Shown here piece by piece: positions 1 through 6,698 of a stretch of DNA of 26,502 bases. The stretch is from SZUA-36 sp964650905. GTDB taxonomy: Bacteria > Pseudomonadota > Gammaproteobacteria > Xanthomonadales > SZUA-36. The position numbers were made by a program, and so were the translations under genes. Numbering within the stretch: the stretch's first letter is position 1; every line of letters begins with the position of its first letter. Under the pieces are notes generated by a model, which was not told the DNA's origin, searched no databases, and saw nothing but the letters and a program-made list of their open reading frames with translations. The stretch covers positions 1 through 26,502 of the forward strand of contig CAZYVH010000037.1 of assembly GCA_964650905.1 (NCBI GenBank), written 5' to 3'.

Positions 1-5
1 TATTT

Positions 6-82
6 TGGCGCGCCCGACAGGATTCGAACCTGTGACCCCTGCCTTCGGAGGGCAGTACTCTATCCAGCTGAGCTACGGGCGC
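6..82 (-). tRNA. tRNA-Arg (anticodon CCG)
   Basis: Read on the minus strand this is a complete 77-nt cloverleaf. The acceptor stem is GCGCCCG/CGGGCGC, the D-arm contains AGCTCAGCTGGAT, and the anticodon stem CTGCC/GGCAG encloses the loop CTCCGAA. The T-arm contains GGTTCGAATCC. The anticodon CCG (positions 48-46) reads the arginine codon CGG. The discriminator base is G and the CCA end is encoded (positions 8-6). The gene points off the left edge, so anything integrated at its 3' end would lie outside this window. Confidence 0.97.
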
Positions 83-130
83 AGTAATTTTGAGTTGCGT
101 AGTTTAGCCGTTTTACCGATACAAGGGAAT

Positions 131-160
131 GTAACATTATTAGGGCATTAAAGTTATAAT
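131..160 (+). promoter_or_regulatory. putative sigma70 promoter of the AAA/DUF4143 gene
   Basis: A perfect -10 box TATAAT lies at 155-160. A -35-like GTAACA (131-136, four of six consensus bases) precedes it with an 18-bp spacer. Transcription would begin near 167, leaving a short leader of about 24 nt before the ATG at 191. This is inferred from sequence match only. Confidence 0.4.
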
Positions 161-190
161 GGAATCACTTTTTCCAAATTGCGACTCATT

Positions 191-1348
191 ATGGAAAATA
201 TAAGTCGAGTATTCGAGTTCCCACCCGGGAGTTTTTTTCTTTTTGGCCCCCGCGGTACGGGAAAGTCAACGCTGCTACACAAGCGGCTTGAAGGTGCGTT
301 ATACATTGATTTGTTAAACCCCGAACGTCACCGATCGCTACAGGCTCGCCCGGAACGACTACGCGAACTGATGGCAGGCTCACCATCAGTGGATACGATC
401 GTTATCGATGAAATCCAACGCATTCCAGAATTACTCAATGTTATCCATGCTGTGCTGGAAGAGCCAGGCCACCCACGATTCATTATGACCGGTTCCAGCG
501 CCCGAAAACTGCGACGAAGTGGTACCAACTTGCTGGGAGGCCGTGCAGCCAATCGCTCTTTACATCCATTCATGGCTTGTGAATTAAGTGAGTTCGATCT
601 GGGTCAGGCATTGAGACTGGGAATGGTACCGTTGGTACTTGATTCACCCAACCCGGAAGAGACCCTCGAGAGCTATGCCAATCTGTATTTGGAGCAGGAA
701 GTCCTGGCCGAAGGGTTGACTCGCAACATCGGTGCATTCGCCCGTTTTCTGGAGGAAATGAGCTTTTCTCACGGCGCAGTACTGAATGCATCTGCTGTAG
801 CCCGCGAGTGCGCAATTGAACGGCGAACCGTTGTCAATTACATCGATATATTGGAGGACCTGTTATTGGGATTCCGCATTCCGGTATTTACACGCCGTGC
901 CAGGCGCAAGACGATTTCACATCCAAAATTTTACTATTTTGATACGGGTGTTTTCAGATCATTAAGGCCTCGCGGCCCCCTGGATTCCGATGCTGAGATA
1001 CACGGGGCCGGTCTGGAAGGCCTCGTTGCTCAGCATTTGCGTGCATGGGTTGAATACTCTGGTGGTCGGCAGGAATTGACTTACTGGCACACCCGGGGTG
1101 GCAGCGAAGTTGATTTCATCGTCTATGGGGAGATCGGATTTTATGCCATCGAAGTCAAACATTCCCGCCGGGTCAACCCTTCCGATCTCCGTGGACTAAA
1201 AGCATTTCAGGAGGATTATCCGGAGGCGGAAACAGCATTGATATACAGGGGCGATGAACGCAGGCGCATTGACAATATCTGGTGCATCCCGGCCCAGGAA
1301 TTCCTTTCCGGGATCCAACCTGGTCAGCGTATGCAGTTTGACACTTAG
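191..1348 (+). CDS. AAA-family ATPase with C-terminal DUF4143 domain
   Basis: The predicted protein has 385 aa. The N-terminal half is an AAA_14-type P-loop domain: Walker A GPRGTGKST at residues 19-27, Walker B TIVIDEIQ, then the family-typical FIMTGSSARKLRR. The C-terminal half matches DUF4143, with a helix-turn-helix-like middle (SAVARECAIERRTVVNYIDIL). It ends in EVDFIVYGEIGFYAIEVKHS, which has the E-D...E-x-K pattern of the PD-(D/E)xK nuclease fold. I chose the ATG at 191 over the in-frame TTG at 179, because it begins directly with the family-like segment. Neither start has a strong Shine-Dalgarno. The family is very common in bacterial and archaeal accessory DNA and its role is largely unknown; DNA or toxin-antitoxin functions have been suggested. 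It is followed by a Fic gene on the same strand after 126 bp. Whether the nuclease-like site is active cannot be judged here. Confidence 0.85.
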   Translation: MENISRVFEFPPGSFFLFGPRGTGKSTLLHKRLEGALYIDLLNPERHRSLQARPERLRELMAGSPSVDTIVIDEIQRIPELLNVIHAVLEEPGHPRFIMTGSSARKLRRSGTNLLGGRAANRSLHPFMACELSEFDLGQALRLGMVPLVLDSPNPEETLESYANLYLEQEVLAEGLTRNIGAFARFLEEMSFSHGAVLNASAVARECAIERRTVVNYIDILEDLLLGFRIPVFTRRARRKTISHPKFYYFDTGVFRSLRPRGPLDSDAEIHGAGLEGLVAQHLRAWVEYSGGRQELTYWHTRGGSEVDFIVYGEIGFYAIEVKHSRRVNPSDLRGLKAFQEDYPEAETALIYRGDERRRIDNIWCIPAQEFLSGIQPGQRMQFDT

Positions 1349-1401
1349 GACATAAAAATGCCTGCTAGCCGTTTGGGATATCCAATCAGATTCACGCTTT
1401 A

Positions 1402-1476
1402 ATGAGTCGATTAAGACCCTTATTCGGCTCATATATTAGTAGATAATGAGCCAATTAAAGCGTATATTTGGCTCAT
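1402..1476 (+). promoter_or_regulatory. paired inverted-repeat operator overlapping the Fic start codon
   Basis: Two 31-bp dyads of the same design lie in tandem. The first has arms ATGAGTCGATT (1402-1412) and ATTCGGCTCAT (1422-1432). The second has arms ATGAGCCAATT (1446-1456) and ATTTGGCTCAT (1466-1476). Their centres are 44 bp apart, about four helical turns, so both face the same side of DNA. The right arm of the second includes the ATG of the Fic gene at 1475. The Fic protein carries a C-terminal winged helix, so it is a natural candidate binder. The repeats are directly visible; the operator role is inferred. Confidence 0.6.
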
Positions 1477-2587
1477 GAAGTATAACTGGCAGCGAACAGA
1501 CTGGCCTGAGTTTAAATACGACGTTTCTCAAACTCAGGATATTTTATTCACTTTCGCAGAAAAAACAGGACGTGTCAGTGGCATTCTGAAAAGCCTTCCT
1601 GATTCTACTCAGACAGAGGCAATCATAGATCTAATGGTCTCCGAGGCGGTCAAGTCCTCTGAAATTGAAGGCGAATACTTAAGTCGCTCTGATGTCATGT
1701 CCTCCATCCGTCGTAACCTGGGGTTGTCTTCAGATAAAGAACAAATAGCAGACCAAAATGCCAAGGGTGCGGCCGACCTGATGGTTGATGTTCGGAATAC
1801 CTACAGGGAAACCCTAAGCGAAGATAAACTCTTTGAGTGGCACAAAATGATTCTATCCGGTCCCAGGCGAGTGACCGTTGGTGCCTGGCGCACGCATGAA
1901 GACCCAATGCAGATAATTTCCGGGCCTGTTGGCAAGTGGAAAGTACATTTCGAGGCCCCTCCTTCTGAAAAAGTACCTGAAGAGATGGCGCGCTTCATAA
2001 ACTGGTTCAATACAACCACCGCTGGCGAAAAAACGGAGATCAAGAATCCAATTTTACGCTCTGCCATTGCACATCTATATTTCGAAACCATCCATCCATT
2101 TGAAGATGGTAATGGCCGAATAGGCCGTGCCATATCTGAGAAGGCACTGTCACAAGGGCTTGGGCGACCTGTTCTCTTGAGTCTTTCCGAAGCTATTGAA
2201 GCAGACAGAAAAACTTATTACAGAGCTTTAAAAACAGCACAAAGGTCAAATGAAATTACAGCCTGGATTGTGTATTTCTCAAGCACAGTGCTGGGGGCCC
2301 AATCAAGGGCTGAAGAAAGTATCGACTTTATTCTCAAGAAGACAAAGTTTTTTGACCAATTCAAAGAGCAACTCAATAAACGACAGATGAAGGTTATTCG
2401 CCGCATGCTTGATGCAGGGCCCAAAGGATTTGAAGGTGGCATGAGCGCCAAAAAATATATCGCAATTACCAGAACATCAAAGGCAACTGCCACGCGCGAT
2501 TTACACTACTTGTCAGAAATTGGGGTTCTGAAACGAACCGGCGGCGGGCGAAGCATAAGGTACCACGTGTCGTTTCTGGTTCTGTAA
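1475..2587 (+). CDS. Fic family protein (class II) with N-terminal DUF4172 and C-terminal winged helix
   Basis: The 370-aa protein starts with YNWQRTDWPEF, typical of the DUF4172 N-terminal domain. It contains the class II inhibitory motif (S/T)xxxE(G/N) as SSEIEG at residues 61-66, in which Glu would block productive ATP binding. The catalytic Fic core HPFEDGNGRIGR is intact at residues 207-218, including the catalytic His207 and both glycines of the anion hole. Fic enzymes of this type usually transfer AMP to protein targets. The last 70 residues (RQMKVIRRMLDAG...SKATATRDLHYLSEIGVLKRTGGGRSIRY) form a winged helix of the kind that binds DNA. No Shine-Dalgarno precedes the ATG, which lies inside an inverted repeat. 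The gene looks more AT-rich than the housekeeping genes downstream, which fits acquired DNA. The target protein cannot be predicted. Confidence 0.92.
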   Translation: MKYNWQRTDWPEFKYDVSQTQDILFTFAEKTGRVSGILKSLPDSTQTEAIIDLMVSEAVKSSEIEGEYLSRSDVMSSIRRNLGLSSDKEQIADQNAKGAADLMVDVRNTYRETLSEDKLFEWHKMILSGPRRVTVGAWRTHEDPMQIISGPVGKWKVHFEAPPSEKVPEEMARFINWFNTTTAGEKTEIKNPILRSAIAHLYFETIHPFEDGNGRIGRAISEKALSQGLGRPVLLSLSEAIEADRKTYYRALKTAQRSNEITAWIVYFSSTVLGAQSRAEESIDFILKKTKFFDQFKEQLNKRQMKVIRRMLDAGPKGFEGGMSAKKYIAITRTSKATATRDLHYLSEIGVLKRTGGGRSIRYHVSFLVL

Positions 2588-2710
2588 AGAAAAACATGTC
2601 CGACCTCAAACCAGTAGGCATTCATGTCATTCACTTTTACTCACTTATGCCTGTTTACCGATTGCCGCATGGCGGCCTGCCGGATAGGCGCGCCGACTCA
2701 TCAGCGCTGC

Positions 2711-2739
2711 TTCCGGTTAGACAGGGTAATGGCTATAAT
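2711..2739 (+). promoter_or_regulatory. putative promoter of the cytochrome c gene
   Basis: TATAAT at 2734-2739 is a perfect -10 box in the 220-bp gap between the Fic gene and the cytochrome gene. At 17-bp spacing the -35 position (2711-2716, TTCCGG) matches the consensus poorly. Transcription would start near 2746, giving a leader of about 60 nt. The rest of the gap shows no convincing gene. Confidence 0.35.
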
Positions 2740-2807
2740 ATTTTTCCCATTGGGGCTTTGGTGCTTTCGGGTGCCGAGGTCACAATTTCCTGAATCAGAG
2801 GTGTAGC

Positions 2808-3299
2808 GTGGAAGAACAATCAGACAAGGTTTTTATGAAAAGTTTCAGTATGGTCGTTGTCGGCCTGGTTTTGGTTGCCCTGATCATTGTTTTCATTTCC
2901 AATTCGTTTAACAGCCCCGGTGACGCCACTGACAACCCCAGCCAGGCAAGACTTGCCCGGGAGCGTATCAAGCCAGTGGCCGACGCCTACACGGGCACGG
3001 AAGGCCCATCAGTAAAGGGACAGGCGGGAGCGAGCGCAACACCCGCCGCGGCACTTGCTTATGACGGTAGCCTGGACGGCGAAATGCTGTTTACCAAAGT
3101 CTGCTCTGCCTGCCATGCGACCGGCGCTGCCGGCGCGCCCAAACCGGGCTCCCCCGAAATGGCCCAGCGGCTGGAAAAGGGCACGGACGCGCTGGTGCAA
3201 TCGGCCATCAATGGCCTCAACGCGATGCCGCCGAAGGGCGGACGGCCCGATCTGTCGGACGAACAAATCAAGGCCATTATCGAATTCATGTCAAAGTAG
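2808..3299 (+). CDS. membrane-anchored c-type cytochrome, cytochrome c5 family
   Basis: The protein has 163 aa and begins at GTG, preceded by a GAGGTG ribosome-binding sequence. Residues 10-32 (FMKSFSMVVVGLVLVALIIVFIS) form one membrane segment that probably anchors the protein with its heme domain in the periplasm. A small-residue-rich linker follows, then one heme-binding site CSACH and a distal methionine in NAMPPKGG. The C-terminal helix LSDEQIKAIIEFM is typical of the cytochrome c5 family. Such proteins pass electrons between the respiratory chain and terminal oxidases or other periplasmic partners. The nuclease gene begins within 10 bp of its stop codon, and a strong terminator lies just inside that gene. 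Confidence 0.9.
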   Translation: MEEQSDKVFMKSFSMVVVGLVLVALIIVFISNSFNSPGDATDNPSQARLARERIKPVADAYTGTEGPSVKGQAGASATPAAALAYDGSLDGEMLFTKVCSACHATGAAGAPKPGSPEMAQRLEKGTDALVQSAINGLNAMPPKGGRPDLSDEQIKAIIEFMSK

Positions 3300-3304
3300 G
3301 CTGT

Positions 3305-5044
3305 TTGTTGTTTTACCAGCTATTCAAAACGCCGCTCCTTGCGGCGTTTTTTTGTGCTTTTGTCATGGCCGGGTGCAATGTCGATCAACAAAACCAGGGG
3401 ACTGCCGGTTTGCAGTGCGGCACTGGTACTGTGCCAATCGCCAGGGTCCAGGGCAATGGACCGATTTCACCGTTAAAGGGCCAGACCGTCACAATTACGG
3501 GTATCGTGACCCTGCTACAAAGCGATGGGATATATATTGAGCAGCCCGCCTCGGATCAGGACGATCGCACATCAAACGGCATTTTCGTCCAGACAATGGA
3601 TAAGCCCGACCATGTTGAACCGGGGGACCGGGTCGTCACCCACGGCACGGTGGCGGAAATTGGCAGGGGGCGCTACGGTCTGACCGCCATCACTGATGCA
3701 CAGGCTATTAACCGTTGCTCAACGGATCAGCCCCTGCCATTGACCACGACCTCACTACCGCTGGCAGGGTTGCAGCGTGAAGCATTGGAAGGTATGCGCA
3801 TCCGGGTGACGGGGCCGCTAACGGTCACCGATATCTACCGCTATAACGAGGGGAAATTCACACTCAGTGGCAACGGTCTTGCCTACGTGGCGACCGAAGT
3901 TCTGGCGCCCGGCCGGCAATCCTCTCAGGCACTGCAGCAGATTCGTAACCAGACATTGCCCGCACTGCGCCCAGCGGGCAACGATGAAAATGAAATGCTC
4001 AGCAGTGGTATGGTTTTCAACGCGGTCAGTGGTGTCATGGCACATGATGGCTACGGCCTGCGAGTCGTTCTCCAGGATTTTTCAGTGCCGCCTTTGACTG
4101 CCCCCCGGGTACCACCCAACGCCACCACCAGCGACTTGCGATTCGTGGCTATGAACCTGCACAACTATTTCAACGGTGATGGCAAAGGCGGCGGTTTTCC
4201 CACAAGCCGTGGCGCCAGGAATCGCAATGAATTTGCACAGCAGCGCAACCGTGTCGGTGCTGCCGTACAGGAATTGAAACCTGACCTGATTGGGGTCACG
4301 GAATTGGAAAACGACGGTTTTGGCAAACACAGTGCGTCTGCAGATTTTATTGAACTGCTCAACGCGGAAACCTCCACAAACTGGGCAGTCAGCCGGCCTG
4401 CGGGCGATGATACCGGTGGCGATCAAATCACCGTTGGTATTTTTTACCGTAGCGACCACCTTGAGGCGCTGGGCCCGGCCCGGTCCTTAAAAGGTGAGCT
4501 ATTTAAACGCAGTCGGCAACCGCTCGCTCAGGTGTTTCGTCAAGGCTCTGACGGTGCAAAAATCCTCATTGTCATCAACCACCTCAAGTCCAAGGGCTCC
4601 TGCCCGGATGCTGGCGATAACGCCGACCAGCATGACGGGCAGGGTTGCTGGAACCGGGCCAGGACCGCAGCGGCCGGGGCAATGTCGGTCTGGGCAAAGG
4701 CGCTCGCCAAAAAGGCGGGAACAGAGAATATCCTGATCATTGGCGACATGAACGCCTACCGTCGTGAAGACCCGATCGACGCCATACGCAGCGCCGGCTT
4801 CACCGAACTAATGGATGACGCCGATCAACAGCCCTACAGCTTTATCTACGGGGGCCAGGCCGGTTCGCTGGACTACGCTTTTAGCTCACGTGCGTTGCAG
4901 CCACGGGTAGAAAGAACGTTCATCTGGCATGTGAATGCTGCTTTTCCAGACCATCAAAAATTACCATTGACATGGTTGCGGTTTTCCGATCACGACCCTG
5001 TCATTGTGGATTTGAGATTACGCCAGTCGGCAACCGCCGACTGA
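3305..5044 (+). CDS. secreted lipoprotein nuclease, ExeM/NucH-like endonuclease/exonuclease/phosphatase
   Basis: The 579-aa product carries a lipoprotein signal (KTPLLAAFFCAFVMAGC) with the lipobox ending in Cys at residue 24. An OB-fold-like segment follows at about residues 30-140. A metal-dependent endonuclease/exonuclease/phosphatase domain occupies about 278-572. Visible catalytic motifs are NLHNYF, GVTELEND (metal-binding Glu near 333), INHLKSKGS near 424, GDMNAYR near 479 and the terminal SDHDPVIVDL. These match extracellular DNases of the ExeM/NucH type, which degrade external DNA. The product is shorter than typical ExeM and has no visible lamin-tail or C-terminal sorting region. Start is TTG at 3305 or 3308; the ATG at 3365 would delete the signal peptide. 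The AGTAGG overlapping the preceding stop codon could serve as ribosome-binding site. Confidence 0.85.
   Translation: MLFYQLFKTPLLAAFFCAFVMAGCNVDQQNQGTAGLQCGTGTVPIARVQGNGPISPLKGQTVTITGIVTLLQSDGIYIEQPASDQDDRTSNGIFVQTMDKPDHVEPGDRVVTHGTVAEIGRGRYGLTAITDAQAINRCSTDQPLPLTTTSLPLAGLQREALEGMRIRVTGPLTVTDIYRYNEGKFTLSGNGLAYVATEVLAPGRQSSQALQQIRNQTLPALRPAGNDENEMLSSGMVFNAVSGVMAHDGYGLRVVLQDFSVPPLTAPRVPPNATTSDLRFVAMNLHNYFNGDGKGGGFPTSRGARNRNEFAQQRNRVGAAVQELKPDLIGVTELENDGFGKHSASADFIELLNAETSTNWAVSRPAGDDTGGDQITVGIFYRSDHLEALGPARSLKGELFKRSRQPLAQVFRQGSDGAKILIVINHLKSKGSCPDAGDNADQHDGQGCWNRARTAAAGAMSVWAKALAKKAGTENILIIGDMNAYRREDPIDAIRSAGFTELMDDADQQPYSFIYGGQAGSLDYAFSSRALQPRVERTFIWHVNAAFPDHQKLPLTWLRFSDHDPVIVDLRLRQSATAD
3326..3353 (+). 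terminator. intrinsic terminator inside the nuclease signal-peptide codons
   Basis: A 10-bp perfect stem AAAACGCCGC/GCGGCGTTTT (3326-3335 and 3341-3350) with loop TCCTT runs into seven consecutive T residues at 3347-3353. This is a textbook rho-independent terminator placed 27 bp after the cytochrome stop codon. It is also in-frame coding sequence for residues 8-17 of the nuclease (KTPLLAAFFC). It probably ends most cytochrome transcripts, so the nuclease would depend on read-through or antitermination by translation. Confidence 0.75.
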
Positions 5045-5595
5045 ATTTCAGGAAAGAACTGGCGAAAAGTCGTGGCAAATTCCACAGCCAGGTCCGGCCA
5101 TATCTCGGCGACCCGGTGCAGCGGATTGGGTCTTGACAGACGCGTGCCGATTCCCGCCAGCGCGTAGAGGGTGACATCCTCTTCACGGTAGGTGGCAAAC
5201 AGGCCTTGGCGGTCGGCATAGTGCATGAATGATTTCAATCCGTCCGGTAGCATTGCCTCGTTATCGCGTAACAGGTCACGGATTTCGAGGTCGAAACGCT
5301 CCAGGGACTGCGGCATGTAACGCCACCAGTTCCGGGCCAGTTCGTGATCGAAAGCGAGGTCGATGATAATACCGGAGTAACGCCGGAATTCACGTGGGAA
5401 GCGGTCGCGCAATTTCTTCACGATCGGCGAGTGATCGGTTTTCCGGTCGATATGACGGTGCAGAACGATGCCGTGTCTGATCGCTTGCGGGTAAGCATGG
5501 AGCGCCCGCCGGCCACGCACAAAGTCACCGATCATGCCACCCAGCATCAGCTCCGGGCTACCGTTGCTGAGGCATAAATGGGCCAGGAAATTCAT
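4990..5595 (-). CDS. acpH: acyl carrier protein phosphodiesterase
   Basis: The 201-aa protein starts MNFLAHLCLSNGSPELMLGGMIGDFVRG and continues with GIVLHRHIDRKTDHSPIV and IIIDLAFDHELARNWW. This is the conserved core of the AcpH family (DUF479), close in layout and length to the E. coli protein of 193 aa. AcpH hydrolyses the 4'-phosphopantetheine group from holo-ACP, returning apo-ACP in fatty acid metabolism. The His and Asp residues of the HRHID, DH and GDF motifs are the expected metal ligands. The 3' end overlaps the convergent nuclease gene by 55 bp. It diverges from the alpha/beta hydrolase gene across about 100 bp. Confidence 0.92.
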   Translation of the reverse strand: MNFLAHLCLSNGSPELMLGGMIGDFVRGRRALHAYPQAIRHGIVLHRHIDRKTDHSPIVKKLRDRFPREFRRYSGIIIDLAFDHELARNWWRYMPQSLERFDLEIRDLLRDNEAMLPDGLKSFMHYADRQGLFATYREEDVTLYALAGIGTRLSRPNPLHRVAEIWPDLAVEFATTFRQFFPEIQSAVADWRNLKSTMTGS

Positions 5596-5698
5596 CGGTC
5601 CAATCTACCACAAAGTCATACGCTTTGAGTTGTATTCCAGGCCGAAAGCTGCGATGTGTTGTATCATACGTTAAGTGCCAGTATCAACGAAGCGGGCC

Positions 5699-6388
5699 AT
5701 GGCTGACCACACGGAGTTTCAGCAGGAAAACGTATTTCCCAGCAAACGATCCACGTTTTTTTTACGTGGACCGGCCGGCCGACTTGAATGTATTGCCGAT
5801 GTTCCCGCGCCGGGCGAGACACGCAAGGCCACCATCGTGATCTGTCACCCCCACCCACAATTTGGCGGCAGCATGCGTAACAAGGTCGTTACCATCATGG
5901 CACGCTCCATGCACGAACTTGGCCTTTACACCGTTTGTTTTAATTTTCGCGGTGTGGGTGACAGCGATGGTCAATATGACGAGGGTTATGGTGAGACCGA
6001 TGATCTGTTTGCAGTAACCGAGTGGGTCAGACGCAGCCGGCCCGATGATGTGTTATGGCTCGGTGGGTTTTCATTCGGGTCTTATATCACCTTGCGCGCC
6101 GCACAGAACCTCAAACCCGGTCAGCTGATATCGATCGCCCCCCCGGTCGTACGTTACGGGTTTTCAGAGTTGCAGCCACCGCATTGCCCGTGGCTGGTAA
6201 TCCAGGGAGACGAAGACGACGTGGTCAATTGTGAGGATGTCAGGCAGTGGGTTGGGCAATCAGACCCACCACCCGAACTGCTTGTAATGGAGCACGCTGG
6301 TCACTTCTTCCACCGGCGCCTGATGGACCTGCGCGGTCTGCTCAAGAACAGTGTACGCTCAAACCTGCCTGAAAAAATATCCAACTGA
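5699..6388 (+). CDS. small alpha/beta hydrolase (COG2945-like)
   Basis: The 229-aa protein has the oxyanion-region motif CHPHPQFGGSMRNKV, the glycine-rich FRGVGDSDG, and the nucleophile elbow GFSFGS (Ser nucleophile). An acid residue lies in IQGDEDDVV and a catalytic His in HAGHFFH. This order is typical of the short cytoplasmic hydrolases grouped in COG2945, whose substrates are mostly unknown. The ATG at 5699 is preferred over the in-frame GTG at 5675, because the extra eight residues are not family-like and a purine-rich GAAGCGGG lies before the ATG. No signal peptide is visible. It stands alone between divergent acpH and the convergent small RNA/bioC region. Confidence 0.85.
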   Translation: MADHTEFQQENVFPSKRSTFFLRGPAGRLECIADVPAPGETRKATIVICHPHPQFGGSMRNKVVTIMARSMHELGLYTVCFNFRGVGDSDGQYDEGYGETDDLFAVTEWVRRSRPDDVLWLGGFSFGSYITLRAAQNLKPGQLISIAPPVVRYGFSELQPPHCPWLVIQGDEDDVVNCEDVRQWVGQSDPPPELLVMEHAGHFFHRRLMDLRGLLKNSVRSNLPEKISN

Positions 6389-6438
6389 TATACCTGCATA
6401 GCCGGTCTCTTGGTGCCGTGTCAGACCACACCTGCCAT

Positions 6439-6476
6439 AAAAAGAAAGGACCGGTAAGGGGTCAACCGGTCCTTTC
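6439..6476 (-). terminator. strong intrinsic terminator of the small RNA, possibly shared with bioC
   Basis: A perfect 12-bp stem GAAAGGACCGGT/ACCGGTCCTTTC with a 9-nt loop lies at 6444-6476. On the minus strand it is followed directly by TTTTT (complement of 6443-6439). The plus strand lacks a T-run after the stem, so the orientation is minus. It would end the small RNA and any bioC read-through. Confidence 0.8.
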
Positions 6477-6632
6477 ATCAAGGTCCTGCGCAAGGGGAGC
6501 ACTGAACCTTAATACGAAAATGACATAAGGGGGAATGTCACTTCCGATTCTGTCGACCCTATTCGGGCCTGATTCCTAGTTTCTGAGTTCTTCCTGAGAC
6601 AATCGATAACCCCTTTAACGGCTTAATCATAA
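6439..6632 (-). ncRNA. candidate small RNA with three C-rich hairpin loops
   Basis: On the minus strand a promoter is followed by about 190 nt that fold into consecutive hairpins. Hairpin 1 (6515-6546) has a 12-bp stem with two GU pairs and loop UCCCCCUU. Hairpin 2 (6480-6510) has an outer AAGGU/ACCUU stem, an inner GUGC/GCGC stem and loop UCCCCUU. Hairpin 3 (6444-6476) has a perfect 12-bp stem, loop UGACCCCUU, and a U-tract beyond it. The 5' part holds a weaker hairpin (GGCCC/GGGUC), two unpaired-looking AGGAA motifs, and AAAGGGGUU, which could pair with the C-rich loops. No open reading frame fits. C-rich loops repeated in successive hairpins are known from trans-acting RNAs such as sX13 of Xanthomonas, where they pair with G-rich ribosome-binding sites. 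The structure is visible; the function is inferred. Exact ends are estimates. Confidence 0.6.
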
Positions 6633-6637
6633 CGTAA

Positions 6638-6666
6638 ATTTTATTCAATGAACATAGTCGAGTAAA
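6638..6666 (-). promoter_or_regulatory. putative sigma70 promoter of the small RNA
   Basis: Minus strand: -35 TTTACT (6666-6661) and -10 TAAAAT (6643-6638) are separated by exactly 17 bp. Transcription would begin near 6630-6633. The promoter lies 33 bp beyond the bioC stop codon, so the small RNA would be made independently of bioC. No GacA-type upstream box was seen. Confidence 0.5.
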
Positions 6667-6698
6667 GTTTTTGATAATATTGTAAACGCATTAATGTC

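Noticed and set aside
6..82. tRNA-Arg as integration site of an island containing the AAA and Fic genes
   Set aside because: The tRNA 3' end points away from these genes, and no second copy of it or integrase is seen in the window.
2596..2806. Two overlapping open frames of 60-65 codons between the Fic gene and the cytochrome gene
   Set aside because: Neither has a ribosome-binding site or recognisable composition, and the TATAAT at 2734-2739 fits a promoter region instead.
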